From: Flavobacterium saliperosum
GTDB lineage: Bacteria; Bacteroidota; Bacteroidia; Flavobacteriales; Flavobacteriaceae
Reading direction: 5' to 3'
DNA: 64,000 bases
NCBI RefSeq assembly: GCF_900100625.1
Contig: NZ_FMTY01000007.1
Location: 1 to 64,000 of the forward strand
The translations under genes and the position numbers were made by a program. Positions within the stretch are counted from its first letter, which is position 1; the number at the start of each line of letters is the position of its first letter. Of the stretch, positions 41,955-51,180 are shown in pieces. The notes under the pieces were generated by a model. That model was not told the DNA's origin and did not search any database. It worked only from the letters and a program-made list of their open reading frames with translations.

Positions 41955-42527
41955 TTACTTATTCACAAAACCTTTCACTAATTGATACGCTTCCTCTTTT
42001 GCGACATCCAAATCGTAGTTTTTGATGATGGTGTCGAATTGCGGTGCGGTGGCCAATTCCACATGGGCTTTGGCGATACGCATGTTGATTTTATCGTCGC
42101 TTTCGGTGGAACGTTCCTTTAAACGGCGTTTCAGTTCGTCCACACTGGGCGGTTTTACGAAAACGGCCAGGGTTTCTTCCGGGAATTTCGATTTGATGCG
42201 CAATCCGCCGGCCACATCGATATCGAAAATTACGTTTTTATCTTTCGCCCAGATGCGTTCCACTTCGCTTTTCAGGGTCCCGTAGAAGTTATCGCGGTAG
42301 ACTTCTTCCCATTCCACGAAGTCTTCATTTTTGATGTGTTTTTTGAATTCGTCAATCGACATGAAGTAGTAATCTTTTCCGTTTACTTCTTCTCCGCGCG
42401 GTTCACGGGTGGCTGCCGAGATGGAAAACTCCAGATTCAGATCTTCCAATCCCAATAAATGTCTTACTATGGTGGTTTTTCCCGATCCGGAAGGTGCCGA
42501 GAAGACGATTAATTTTCCTTTATTCAT
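41955..42527 (-). CDS. gmk: guanylate kinase
   Basis: Phosphorylates GMP to GDP; 190 residues. P-loop APSGSGKT (11-18), GMP-binding REPRGEEVNGKDYYF and the lid region ERSTESDDKINMRIAKA are in place. Leftward, between yicC and nadD, an arrangement common in Bacteroidota. Confidence 0.96.
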   Translation of the reverse strand: MNKGKLIVFSAPSGSGKTTIVRHLLGLEDLNLEFSISAATREPRGEEVNGKDYYFMSIDEFKKHIKNEDFVEWEEVYRDNFYGTLKSEVERIWAKDKNVIFDIDVAGGLRIKSKFPEETLAVFVKPPSVDELKRRLKERSTESDDKINMRIAKAHVELATAPQFDTIIKNYDLDVAKEEAYQLVKGFVNK

Positions 42528-42532
42528 TGTAT

Positions 42533-42570
42533 TAGCTTTTAGCTTTCAGCGGTTAGCCTTTAGCTTTGTT
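42533..42570. repeat. TTAGC/AGCTTT degenerate repeat between yicC and gmk
   Basis: Repeated TTAGCTTTTAGCTTTCAG-type words in the 65-base gap. Further example of the intergenic word repeats typical of this genus. Confidence 0.5.
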
Positions 42571-42592
42571 GTGTTGTTTATAATGTTTCGGC

Positions 42593-43453
42593 TTATAAAA
42601 CGTTTAAAACCTGTTCTTTGATTTTTTCCAGCTCGTCTTTCATCTGAACGACTAATTTCTGCATGCCGGCATGGTTGGATTTGGAACCCATGGTGTTGAT
42701 TTCACGGCCCATTTCCTGCGTGATGAATCCTAATTTACGACCGTTGGCTTCGTTTCCGTTCAAGGTTTCAATGAAATAATCCAAATGATTGGTCAGACGC
42801 ACTTTCTCTTCCGTAATATCCAGTTTTTCCAGATAATAAATCAATTCCTGTTCAAAGCGGTTTTCGTCCACATTCACTTTCAATTCGTCAATGGCGGTTT
42901 GCAGTTTGTTTTTGATGTTCTGAACGCGCTCCGGATCCAATTCCAACGCCTGTTCCATATACGAACGGATGTTGGCAATGCGCAATTGGAATTCTTTTTC
43001 CAGTGACGCACCTTCATCAGCTCTGAAATTATTGATATTGGCAAGGGCTTCGTTAATAACGGACAGGATTTGTTTCCATTCGTTTTCGTCGATTTCGTCG
43101 CGTTCCGTTTTTAAGGCGTCGGGCATGCGAACGGCCATTTTCATCAGTTCCGTTTCATCGGCATCGGCTAAAATAGCGCGCATTTGCGACATATAGGCTT
43201 TTACAATCGGGGCGTTTACTTTCGTGGAAGTTTCCTCTCCGGTCACTTCGATATAGAGTGAAAAATCAACTTTTCCGCGCTCTAAACTTTGGGAAATCTG
43301 ATTGCGCAACCCCAATTCCATTTCGCGGTATACCGAAGGCATTCGGACATTCAGGTCCAATCCTTTGCTGTTTAATGATTTTACTTCCACTGTGATTTTT
43401 TTGGTGGCCAACTGCAATGTCGCCTTTCCAAATCCGGTCATCGATTGTATCAT
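42593..43453 (-). CDS. yicC: YicC family protein
   Basis: A 286-residue cytosolic protein of the YicC/YloC family, shown in other bacteria to be an endoribonuclease. The N-terminal MIQSMTGFGKA and the C-terminal REINTMGSKSNHAGMQKLVV are the conserved ends. A minus-strand -7 box lies 18 bases before the start. First of three leftward genes with gmk and nadD. Confidence 0.92.
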   Translation of the reverse strand: MIQSMTGFGKATLQLATKKITVEVKSLNSKGLDLNVRMPSVYREMELGLRNQISQSLERGKVDFSLYIEVTGEETSTKVNAPIVKAYMSQMRAILADADETELMKMAVRMPDALKTERDEIDENEWKQILSVINEALANINNFRADEGASLEKEFQLRIANIRSYMEQALELDPERVQNIKNKLQTAIDELKVNVDENRFEQELIYYLEKLDITEEKVRLTNHLDYFIETLNGNEANGRKLGFITQEMGREINTMGSKSNHAGMQKLVVQMKDELEKIKEQVLNVL

Positions 43454-43471
43454 GTTTTTCTAAATAGACTT

Positions 43472-43479
43472 CAAAGATA
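43472..43479 (-). promoter_or_regulatory. -7 promoter box (TATCTTTG) of yicC
   Basis: Perfect TAnnTTTG match on the minus strand; no clear -33 box. The transcript would have a leader of about 12 bases. Confidence 0.5.
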
Positions 43480-43504
43480 AATAAAACTGTTCAGTATTCC
43501 GTAC

Positions 43505-44431
43505 TTAGTGTTGGCTTGGGTCGGTTCCTGTGAGCGATTCCTCAATCACTTCCGGTTTTTTATGGATTACCAGATAGACTCCGGCAAAAATCAACGCGGC
43601 CGAACCGATTTTTACCCAACTCAAATCGTCTTTCCCTAATCCGATAGCGAAAACCGTAGCAAAAAAAGGCTGCAGGTAGATGAAAACGGCCACCGTAGTG
43701 GGTTTCAGTTCCCGCATGGAAAGTAAATTCAGCAGATAGGTTAAGAAAGTGGAAAACACGACTACAAATCCAATTTTCAACAGAATACCCGTCGGAACAG
43801 AGCTCCAGTCCACCGCCTGAAATTCACCCCAGCCAAACGGAAGCACCATCAGGAATCCGAACAGATAAATCCATTTCACAAACGAAAAAGCGTTGTATTT
43901 GTCCATCAGTTTTTTAACGATAATCAGGTAAAACCCATAAGAAACGGCGTTGACAAACACCAGTAAATTCCCTAACGTGGCATTTGGGGCGTTGGTCATT
44001 GATTTTCCGTATAAAATAAGGGTGACGGTTCCCGCCAATCCCAAAAGAATACCGAGTATTTTTCGGTTTTTCATCCGTTCTTTCATGATAATGGCCGACA
44101 AGACCAGTACAATCATGGGGGTGGTAACCATCAAAACCGCTCCCATAATGGGGGAAGTGTAACTCAGCCCTTTAAAGAAAGTCAGCATATTGAAAGCCAC
44201 ACCGAAGAAAGCCGCCGCAAGAATACGCGGGAAATCTTTTCGCTCTATTTTCTCTGTTTTTATAAATAAGGCCGCCAACCAAAACAAAAGGGTGGAACCT
44301 CCCACGCGGAGGAAAATGAATCCGAAAGCATCGATGTATTTCGGCATCACGTCTTTGGCTATGGTAAACGTAACGCCGTAAATCAGGGCTACGGTCCATG
44401 CCGCCAGTAAGGCATAGGCTCTTTTTGACAT
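43505..44431 (-). CDS. EamA/DMT-family transporter
   Basis: A 308-residue inner-membrane protein with ten predicted membrane segments in two EamA repeats, as expected for drug/metabolite exporters (RhtA/YdcZ-like). Gly-rich helices such as MGAVLMVTTPMIVLVLSAI are typical. The substrate is unknown. Its start overlaps the stop of the ArsC-like gene by one base. Confidence 0.9.
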   Translation of the reverse strand: MSKRAYALLAAWTVALIYGVTFTIAKDVMPKYIDAFGFIFLRVGGSTLLFWLAALFIKTEKIERKDFPRILAAAFFGVAFNMLTFFKGLSYTSPIMGAVLMVTTPMIVLVLSAIIMKERMKNRKILGILLGLAGTVTLILYGKSMTNAPNATLGNLLVFVNAVSYGFYLIIVKKLMDKYNAFSFVKWIYLFGFLMVLPFGWGEFQAVDWSSVPTGILLKIGFVVVFSTFLTYLLNLLSMRELKPTTVAVFIYLQPFFATVFAIGLGKDDLSWVKIGSAALIFAGVYLVIHKKPEVIEESLTGTDPSQH

Positions 44432-44781
44432 TAGCTCAACACTTTGGTTACTTCGATGATGTTTTTCTGGCTATTGCCGATGTAAATCTTTCCGTTAATG
44501 ATAAATACCGGACGACTCAGAAACGTGTAATGCTCCAGAAGGTATTTTTTGTAATCGGCTTCCGTAAGGTTTTTATTTTTCAGGTCCATGGATTTGTACA
44601 ACTGTGCTTTTTTGCTGAAAAGCGCCTCATAACTCCCGGAAAGCTGGTGCATTTCTTCCAATTGCTCCGGAGTAATGGGATCCTGTCGAATGTCCTGAAA
44701 TACCAAACGGTTGGTGTTCGGTAAGGATTTGATGATTTTTCGGCAGGTATCGCAGGAAGCGAGGTAATATATTTTATCCAT
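44431..44781 (-). CDS. ArsC/Spx family protein
   Basis: A 116-residue thioredoxin-fold protein with N-terminal CDTC (Cys10, Cys13), the family's redox or disulfide centre, and the RPVFIINGKIYIG segment. True arsenate reductases, Spx regulators and YffB-like proteins share this fold; the missing C-terminal Arg-rich features mean the exact role is uncertain. First of two overlapping leftward genes with the EamA transporter; its -7 box is at 44796-44803. Confidence 0.85.
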   Translation of the reverse strand: MDKIYYLASCDTCRKIIKSLPNTNRLVFQDIRQDPITPEQLEEMHQLSGSYEALFSKKAQLYKSMDLKNKNLTEADYKKYLLEHYTFLSRPVFIINGKIYIGNSQKNIIEVTKVLS

Positions 44782-44795
44782 GAGATTCTTTTTTG

Positions 44796-44803
44796 CAAAA
44801 ATA
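44796..44803 (-). promoter_or_regulatory. -7 promoter box (TATTTTTG)
   Basis: Perfect TAnnTTTG match on the minus strand, 14 bases before the ArsC-like start codon. Confidence 0.45.
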
Positions 44804-44866
44804 GGCTTTTCGTTAAAATAGCTTTAATTTAAATGCCACTAAAGTAGTCAAGCGGATAATTCTCTT

Positions 44867-44874
44867 TATTTTTG
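44867..44874 (+). promoter_or_regulatory. -7 promoter box (TATTTTTG)
   Basis: Perfect TAnnTTTG match, 17 bases before the thioesterase start, divergent from the box at 44796-44803. Confidence 0.5.
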
Positions 44875-44891
44875 AATAAACTTTTGAACAG

Positions 44892-45329
44892 ATGAGCGTT
44901 TTTACCAAAGAAATTTCGATTCGCTGGTCTGATTTAGACCCGAATTTCCACATGCGTCACAGTGCCTATTATGATTTTGGAGCCCAGCATCGTATAGAGA
45001 TTCTGGAGCAACAGGGATTGACCATGAGAATCATGCAGCAGCAGCATTTCGGACCCGTTTTGTTTCGCGAAGAATGCGTGTTCCGAAAAGAAATCCATAT
45101 GGGCGATACCATCACCATCAGTACCAAAATGGGAAAAATGAAGGACGATGCTTCACGTTGGACGATTGTGCACGAACTGAAAAACCAGTTGGGTCAAGTG
45201 TGTGCGGTACTTAGCGTAGACGGTGCGTGGATAGACACCAAATTGCGCAAACTGGCCAGTCCGACCCCTGAAATCGCAAAGGAAGTGATGCACGCATTTC
45301 CAAAGACCGAAGATTTTATTTTACTTTAA
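44892..45329 (+). CDS. hotdog-fold acyl-CoA thioesterase
   Basis: A 145-residue 4HBT-type thioesterase. WSDLDPNFHMRHSAYYDFG contains the catalytic Asp/His region of this family, followed by the long hotdog helix. Likely hydrolyses an acyl-CoA; the true substrate is unknown. Start of a short rightward run with DinB and the cystathionine gamma-synthase-like gene. Confidence 0.9.
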   Translation: MSVFTKEISIRWSDLDPNFHMRHSAYYDFGAQHRIEILEQQGLTMRIMQQQHFGPVLFREECVFRKEIHMGDTITISTKMGKMKDDASRWTIVHELKNQLGQVCAVLSVDGAWIDTKLRKLASPTPEIAKEVMHAFPKTEDFILL

Positions 45330-45346
45330 GCAACCAAACATACACT

Positions 45347-45802
45347 ATGCAATCTACATTTGATATTAACCTGTCCAGCAGAAATAGTTTGCTGAAGTTT
45401 CTTGAAAATTATTCGTTGGAGCAATTAAATACGGTGCCGGAAGGCTACAGTAACAATTTAATCTGGAACATTGGTCATATCGTGGTGGTGCAACAGATGT
45501 TGGTGTACCATTTGTCGGGTTTGCCGATGCTGGTTGCTCCTGAAATGGTCGAGAAATACAAAAAAGGGACTAGACCTGAAGCTCCGGTTTCTCAACAAGA
45601 AGCGGAACAAATCAAAGGCTTGCTATACGCTACTCTGGAGCAGACCAAAGAAGATTTTTCAACAGGGATTTTTAAAGAGTATAATGCGTTTACCACCATG
45701 TCCGGATTCCACATCCGAAATGCTCAGGAAGCCATGGAATTCAATAATTACCACGAAGGAGTGCATACAGGGGTCATGATGCGCATCAGTAAGTTTTTAT
45801 AA
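45347..45802 (+). CDS. DinB family protein
   Basis: A 151-residue DinB_2-type four-helix bundle. The three metal-binding His positions of the family can be seen as IGHIVVVQQM, the HLSG segment and NYHEGVHTGVM at the end. Such proteins may be bacillithiol or other thiol transferases. Only 17 bases separate it from the thioesterase and 42 from the next gene, suggesting one operon. Confidence 0.88.
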   Translation: MQSTFDINLSSRNSLLKFLENYSLEQLNTVPEGYSNNLIWNIGHIVVVQQMLVYHLSGLPMLVAPEMVEKYKKGTRPEAPVSQQEAEQIKGLLYATLEQTKEDFSTGIFKEYNAFTTMSGFHIRNAQEAMEFNNYHEGVHTGVMMRISKFL

Positions 45803-45844
45803 TCCTGAAATAAGCCTTAATTTTACACTTTAAAAAACAGAACA

Positions 45845-46996
45845 ATGAAATTTAACACGAAAGTTATACATGGTGGACAACATCATGATCCAAGTACAGG
45901 AGCGGTAATGCCGCCGGTTTATCAAACGTCTACGTTTGTACAGATCAGTCCCGGAAAACCGTTGAACCCGGATTACGAATACAGCCGTGCCGCGAATCCG
46001 ACCCGAACTGCGTTGGAAAACGCTTTGGCGAGTATCGAAAACGGAACGCGCGGTTTGGCTTTTTCATCGGGATTGGCCGCCACCGACTGCGTTTTACGTG
46101 GATTAAAAGCGGGTGATGAAGTAATTGCCATGGACGATTTATACGGCGGAACGTACCGAATGTTTACCCGTATTTATAAAGAATCCGGCATTGTTTTCCA
46201 TTTTGTGGATATGAATAATCTGGAGAAATTCAAATCGTTAATTAACGCCAACACGCGTTTGGTATGGGTAGAAACGCCAACCAACCCGTTGATGAAATTG
46301 GCGGATATCGCCGCAATTGCGGAAATCACCAAAAAACATTCGAACATCTTATTTGCGGTAGACAATACGTTTGCCACCCCATATTTACAAAAACCGTTGG
46401 ATTTGGGTGCCGACATCGTAATGCATTCGGCTACAAAATATTTGGGCGGCCATTCGGATGTAATTGCAGGCGCTTTAATTGTGAAAGATGCTGCATTGGG
46501 AGATCAATTGCATTTCCAGCAATTTGCTACCGGAGCTACTTTAGGACCGCAGGATTCTTTTTTGGTGCTACGAGGCATCAAAACGTTGCACCTGCGGGTA
46601 CAAAGACATTGCGAAAACGGTGTGAAAGTAGCCGAATTTTTAATGAACCATCCTAAAGTGGAACGCGTTTATTATCCGGGACTGGCTTCGCATCCGTACC
46701 ATGAGATTGCCAAAAAACAAATGATTGGCGGTTTTGGAGGGATGGTAACCTTTACCTTTAAATCAGGAGCGAAACAAGATGCCATCAGCTTTTTGGAAAA
46801 ACTACAAGTGTTTACTTTGGCGGAATCACTAGGCGGTGTGGAATCATTGGCGAATCATCCGGCCTTGATGACACACGCCTCGATACCGGAAGACAAGCGA
46901 AAGGAGATTGGCATCAGTGATGATTTGGTTCGTTTGAGCGTTGGCATAGAAGATGCTGATGATTTGATTGAAGATTTGAAACAAGCCTTAGCATAA
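45845..46996 (+). CDS. cystathionine gamma-synthase/lyase family PLP enzyme
   Basis: A 383-residue Cys/Met metabolism PLP-dependent enzyme. The N-terminal STFVQISPGKPLNPDYEYSR and the PLP-binding Lys198 in MHSATKYLGGHSD are diagnostic, with ESLGGVESLANHPALMTHAS later. CGS-, CGL- and MGL-type members cannot be told apart by eye. It probably makes or splits cystathionine in methionine/cysteine exchange. Followed by a strong terminator. Confidence 0.88.
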   Translation: MKFNTKVIHGGQHHDPSTGAVMPPVYQTSTFVQISPGKPLNPDYEYSRAANPTRTALENALASIENGTRGLAFSSGLAATDCVLRGLKAGDEVIAMDDLYGGTYRMFTRIYKESGIVFHFVDMNNLEKFKSLINANTRLVWVETPTNPLMKLADIAAIAEITKKHSNILFAVDNTFATPYLQKPLDLGADIVMHSATKYLGGHSDVIAGALIVKDAALGDQLHFQQFATGATLGPQDSFLVLRGIKTLHLRVQRHCENGVKVAEFLMNHPKVERVYYPGLASHPYHEIAKKQMIGGFGGMVTFTFKSGAKQDAISFLEKLQVFTLAESLGGVESLANHPALMTHASIPEDKRKEIGISDDLVRLSVGIEDADDLIEDLKQALA

Positions 46997-47032
46997 AAAG
47001 AAAAACCCGAGCATTGCTCGGGCTTTTCTTTT
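46995..47032. terminator. bidirectional intrinsic terminator
   Basis: A stem of up to 18 bp (AAAAGAAAAACCCGAGCA against TGCTCGGGCTTTTCTTTT, one mismatch) between convergent genes, with A- and T-rich flanks on both sides. Confidence 0.88.
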
Positions 47033-47046
47033 ATATTTTAAAACTA

Positions 47047-47829
47047 TTAATTCAAATAATAGATATATCCGAAGTTTAACCAAACCAACCATTCGTTAGC
47101 TTTGTTTTCTTTGTAAATGGCAGGATCCGGATTTAAACCATCCACCCAGTTGGAGAAGTAATACTGCCAACGTAAATCAAGCATCAAGTCGGATAGTTCC
47201 GTTAGTTTGTAACGTGTACCCACACTGGCTACAACCGACCACGTACTTCCGCTGTCATTGGAAACACCACCGATATATTTCGTTGGCAAAACACCCGGTT
47301 GGTCCAAACGCCCTCTTTCCGAGCTGGCTTCCGGGCTGAAATAAGTATAATGAGCTCCTAAACTTACAAAAGGTCCAAAAGCACCATCCGTAGCCGTAAA
47401 ATCTCTAATACTTAAAGGGAAATATTCCAATTGCATTCCAATATCGGTATTTGATGCGGAACCTCTCATGGCTCTTAATTGTTGTGCCATCAAGGAATTT
47501 TTCTTGTTATCAACCCATTGACCAAAGTGTTGAAGCTCCGATTTGTTATAGGAAAGCTCCGTTCTTAATTTAAAGTGATCGTTAAAATAAGTTTCGGGAG
47601 TATAACAGTTACATTCTGCTCTGTAAGAAAAATTCAAATAGTGGATAATACCAATACCATAACCGGTATTTCCGGCATTTGTTTTGAAATCATATCTTTC
47701 ACCGTAATCTGACATAAACATCACAGGGCCTGCAATTGCTCCAATTTCATGGGAAAAACCAAATTGGGCTCTAACAGCGCTGCTACTACCTAGAGCAACT
47801 AGCAGGATAAATAAAATTTTTCTGGGCAT
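47047..47829 (-). CDS. outer membrane beta-barrel protein (THC0290_0291-like)
   Basis: A 260-residue barrel-type outer-membrane protein with a signal peptide (about 1-21, SSAVRAQ). Strands rich in Tyr/Phe alternate with loops; a Cys pair (ECNCYTP) lies near residue 75 and the chain ends FGYIYYLN. I recall NCBI naming this flavobacterial family THC0290_0291; it is regularly found next to porZ, as here. A link to type IX secretion is suggested by that neighbour, not shown. Confidence 0.75.
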   Translation of the reverse strand: MPRKILFILLVALGSSSAVRAQFGFSHEIGAIAGPVMFMSDYGERYDFKTNAGNTGYGIGIIHYLNFSYRAECNCYTPETYFNDHFKLRTELSYNKSELQHFGQWVDNKKNSLMAQQLRAMRGSASNTDIGMQLEYFPLSIRDFTATDGAFGPFVSLGAHYTYFSPEASSERGRLDQPGVLPTKYIGGVSNDSGSTWSVVASVGTRYKLTELSDLMLDLRWQYYFSNWVDGLNPDPAIYKENKANEWLVWLNFGYIYYLN

Positions 47830-47856
47830 TTTACTTTATTTTAGGTCAATATCCGA

Positions 47857-47864
47857 CAAATATA
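47857..47864 (-). promoter_or_regulatory. -7 promoter box (TATATTTG)
   Basis: Perfect TAnnTTTG match on the minus strand, 27 bases before the barrel protein start. Confidence 0.45.
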
Positions 47865-48012
47865 TAAAAACAAACCACACTTTAAAAAAAAAGTAAAAAA
47901 AAGACTTTTAAAAAAATGTAAATTTTATATGTTGCGTTTGTATTATTGGCTGTCCTGTTAAAAATATTTCGAATCAAATTATATAAAAAAACACAAAAAA
48001 CCCGTTTTACGC

Positions 48013-48020
48013 TATATTTG
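48013..48020 (+). promoter_or_regulatory. -7 promoter box (TATATTTG) of porZ
   Basis: Perfect TAnnTTTG match, 18 bases before the porZ ATG; supports the start at 48039 over the earlier in-frame ATG at 47946. Confidence 0.55.
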
Positions 48021-48038
48021 TATTTGAAACCGTTTTTA

Positions 48039-50342
48039 ATGAAAAAAATATTTTATCTTTTTCTGCTGACTTTTTTCAGCATCAATTGTTTTTCACAGCA
48101 AAACCAATTGTGGCGTGGCTTTTTTTCTTATACCGCTATTAAGGATTTGTCGCAAACCGGCGATAAGGTTTATGCTGCACCTGAAAACACCCTGTTTGTT
48201 AACAATGTCACTACAAACGAATTAAAAACCATCACTTCGGTAAATGATTTTAAAGCCGATATAATTTCTTCGGTACATTACAGCACAACTTATAAAAAAA
48301 TACTGGTCGGAAACCAAAACGGTTTGCTTTTAGTGGTGAATGAAATTGACGGAAGTGTTTTAAACGTAATCGACATTCTTAACAAACCGACAATTCCGCC
48401 TAATAAGAAAAAGATTAATCATATTTATGAGTACGAGGGCAAAGCGTATTTGTCGTGTGATTTTGGTGTTTGTGTGTTTGATTTGGCAACCTCTCAATTT
48501 GGAGACACTTACTTCATCGGACCTTCCGGAGAAGATGTACAGGTTTTTCAAACCACGGTTTTTAACGGATTTATTTATGCTGTAACGCAATTGAACGGTA
48601 TCCGAAGAGCGAATTTTACCAGCCCGAATTTAGTTGATTTCAGTGAATGGACCACCTTTGATGCGGGATATTGGAATGGGATTGTAACTTTTCAGAATCA
48701 ATTGGTTTTGTCGAATACCAGCAACAGGATTTACAAATATACCGGGGGAGCTTTTCAGGAAATTGTCAATGTAGGGCAAACGGTGCTTGATTTCAGAGAA
48801 TTTGAAAACCGATTGCTTATTACTTCGGCCAACCATGTCTTTATTTACGATAATCAGTTGCTTCAATTGGCACATATCACGCAGATACCGGATGTTATTT
48901 CCACGTTTACTTGTGCCACGATAATTAACGACAAAATATTCGTCGGAACAATGGATGAAGGTTTGCATCAGACAACCCTTGGGAATCTCACAACTTTTGA
49001 AGATGTTACCCCTAACGGTCCGCCAAGAAACAGTATTTTTAATCTGAAAAAGGCACCCAATTTTCTTTGGGCAGTTTATGGCGATTACACCAAGCAATAC
49101 AATCCGTATCCGCTGGATGAATATGAGATCAGTAAATTTTCTGAAGAACAGGGATGGAAGTCTATTCCGTACACTGATTTACAGGGGGCAAAATCGCTTT
49201 CGCGCATTGCGTTGAATCCGAGTAATCCCAATCAGGTTTTTGTGAGTTCCTTCTTTTCGGGTTTACTGAAAATTGAAAATAATGATCAGGTAACATTGTT
49301 CAATCAGGCCAATACCGGGCCAAACGGTTTGGAGTCGCTGGTGTTGTCCCCTCCCAATCCTTCTTATATTGATGTAAGGATTAACGGTCCCGCATTCGAT
49401 AAAAACGGCAATTTGTGGATGACCAACAGTCTTGTGAAGAAAGCCATAAAAGTGTTGAAAAAAGACGGGCAATGGCAATCCTATACCCTTGAAAACATCA
49501 CCACTGCTCCCGAAAACGATGACTATGCCAGTATAGCCATTGATAAAAACGGCACCAAATGGATTCCCTCCTACCGAAACGGCGTCATAGGTTTTAATGA
49601 GAATTATAACAATAAGTTTATCCTGATAAAAGTCGGAACCGATAACGGAAATCTTCCGGACAGGGATGTCCGATGCGTGGCGGTCGACAATCGAAATCAG
49701 TTATGGATAGGAACTTTTGCGGGTTTGCGGATCTTGCCGAGTGTGGATCGTTTTGTGACGGACACCACTTTGGAAACCAATCCGATTATTATTCTGGACG
49801 ACAACCTTGCGCAGGAACTGTTCTATCAGCAAAGCATCATGGATATTGTGGTTGACGGTTCCAACAACAAATGGCTGTCCATAGACGGTGCCGGTGCTTT
49901 TTTGGTTTCGTCTAACGGACAACAAACGTTGTATCACTTTACCAAAGAGAATTCTCCATTGCCAAGTAATAATGTGCTGGATATCGAAATCGACGATGCG
50001 TCCGGAGAGGTGTTTTTTGCCACCGATAAAGGGTTAGTTTCCTTTCAAGGGATTTCCACAAAACCGCAGGACGATTTGAGCAATGTCTACGTTTATCCTA
50101 ATCCGGTACGTCCGGAATATAGCGGAACGGTAAAAATCAGCGGACTGATCGATAAAGCCAATATCAAAATTACCGATATTGAAGGGAATCTGGTCTATGA
50201 AACCACCTCGGAGGGTGGTACCATCGAATGGGATACCCGCGCTTTCGGAAAACACAAAGTAGCCTCGGGCGTGTACATGATTTTCATTGCTGCCGATGAC
50301 GGAGTAGAGACCAAAGTTAAAAAAGTGATGATCATCCGATAA
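48039..50342 (+). CDS. porZ: T9SS component PorZ
   Basis: A 767-residue surface protein of the type IX secretion system, which delivers the anionic lipopolysaccharide used to anchor cargo. Signal peptide (about 1-20, SINCFSQ), two seven-blade-type beta-propeller domains (about 22-680, with repeats such as TKWIPSYRNGVIGFNENY and NQLWIGTFAGLRIL), and a T9SS C-terminal domain (VYPNPVRPEYSGTVKISG ... GVYMIFIAA). Adjacent to recO by a one-base overlap (TAATG). Confidence 0.92.
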   Translation: MKKIFYLFLLTFFSINCFSQQNQLWRGFFSYTAIKDLSQTGDKVYAAPENTLFVNNVTTNELKTITSVNDFKADIISSVHYSTTYKKILVGNQNGLLLVVNEIDGSVLNVIDILNKPTIPPNKKKINHIYEYEGKAYLSCDFGVCVFDLATSQFGDTYFIGPSGEDVQVFQTTVFNGFIYAVTQLNGIRRANFTSPNLVDFSEWTTFDAGYWNGIVTFQNQLVLSNTSNRIYKYTGGAFQEIVNVGQTVLDFREFENRLLITSANHVFIYDNQLLQLAHITQIPDVISTFTCATIINDKIFVGTMDEGLHQTTLGNLTTFEDVTPNGPPRNSIFNLKKAPNFLWAVYGDYTKQYNPYPLDEYEISKFSEEQGWKSIPYTDLQGAKSLSRIALNPSNPNQVFVSSFFSGLLKIENNDQVTLFNQANTGPNGLESLVLSPPNPSYIDVRINGPAFDKNGNLWMTNSLVKKAIKVLKKDGQWQSYTLENITTAPENDDYASIAIDKNGTKWIPSYRNGVIGFNENYNNKFILIKVGTDNGNLPDRDVRCVAVDNRNQLWIGTFAGLRILPSVDRFVTDTTLETNPIIILDDNLAQELFYQQSIMDIVVDGSNNKWLSIDGAGAFLVSSNGQQTLYHFTKENSPLPSNNVLDIEIDDASGEVFFATDKGLVSFQGISTKPQDDLSNVYVYPNPVRPEYSGTVKISGLIDKANIKITDIEGNLVYETTSEGGTIEWDTRAFGKHKVASGVYMIFIAADDGVETKVKKVMIIR

Positions 50343-51055
50343 TGCTTGTTAAAACCAAAGCCATTGTTTTAAGCGCAATAAAATATCAGGAAAAAAGTCT
50401 GATTGTGAAGTGTTTTACACAATCCGACGGTCTGAAATCCTATTTCGTTCCCAGTGCTTTTTCCGGAAAGAAATCGAATCAGAAAATCGCCTATTTTCAG
50501 CCGTTGACGATTCTCGAAATCGAAGCGAATCACAAGAACAAAGGCACGTTGGAGCATTTTAAGGAAATCCGATTGGCGACACCGTATCATTCCGTAAATA
50601 CCGACATTTTTAAAAGTACCATCGTGATTTTCTTATCTGAAATGTTGCACCACAGCATCCGCGAAGAAGAAAAAAACCAAAACCTGTTTTTCTTTCTCGA
50701 AACCGCGATGATGTGGCTGGATTCCCACGAAGAGACGGCCAATTTTCATTTGATATTGCTGCTGGAAGTCTCCAAGTTTTTAGGTTTTTATCCCGATATT
50801 TCGGGAATGGATTTGCCTTTTTTTGAACTGAACGAAGGGGTTTTTACCCCGTTTCACGGCATCAGTTGTCTTTCCGAACACGAGACGTTTCTGTTTAAAA
50901 AACTTGTCGGTCTGAAATTCGATTCCGACCAGAAAATCTTCGCCGGAACCGAACGCCAAATTCTGCTTAAAATCCTGCTGGATTACTACACGGCTCACCT
51001 TGATGGCTTTAAAAAACCGAAATCGCTGGATGTGCTTAAGGAGGTTTTCTCTTAA
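50342..51055 (+). CDS. recO: DNA repair protein RecO
   Basis: A 237-residue recombination mediator that works with RecR to load RecA. N-terminal OB fold (1-80: TKAIVLSAIKYQEKSLIVKC) followed by a helical C-terminal domain; the usual zinc-finger Cys are not evident. Translationally coupled to porZ through the shared TAATG. Confidence 0.9.
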   Translation: MLVKTKAIVLSAIKYQEKSLIVKCFTQSDGLKSYFVPSAFSGKKSNQKIAYFQPLTILEIEANHKNKGTLEHFKEIRLATPYHSVNTDIFKSTIVIFLSEMLHHSIREEEKNQNLFFFLETAMMWLDSHEETANFHLILLLEVSKFLGFYPDISGMDLPFFELNEGVFTPFHGISCLSEHETFLFKKLVGLKFDSDQKIFAGTERQILLKILLDYYTAHLDGFKKPKSLDVLKEVFS

Positions 51056-51147
51056 CAGCAGGAACCCATATGTTAGTAAACTCTTAAAACTGTAGTGTTT
51101 GGTCGTCTTTTTTCTCGCTTCTTTTCTCTATTTTCTCTAAAATTCCG

Positions 51148-51155
51148 TACTTTCG
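51148..51155 (+). promoter_or_regulatory. -7-like box (TACTTTCG) of ileS
   Basis: Seven of eight matches to TAnnTTTG, 25 bases before the start codon. I see no T-box or leader structure. Confidence 0.4.
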
Positions 51156-51180
51156 CGCATTGATTTAAGAAAACGACAAA

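Noticed and set aside
45803-45844. SAM-type riboswitch upstream of the cystathionine gamma-synthase-like gene
   Set aside because: The gap is only 42 bases, too short for a riboswitch plus expression platform.
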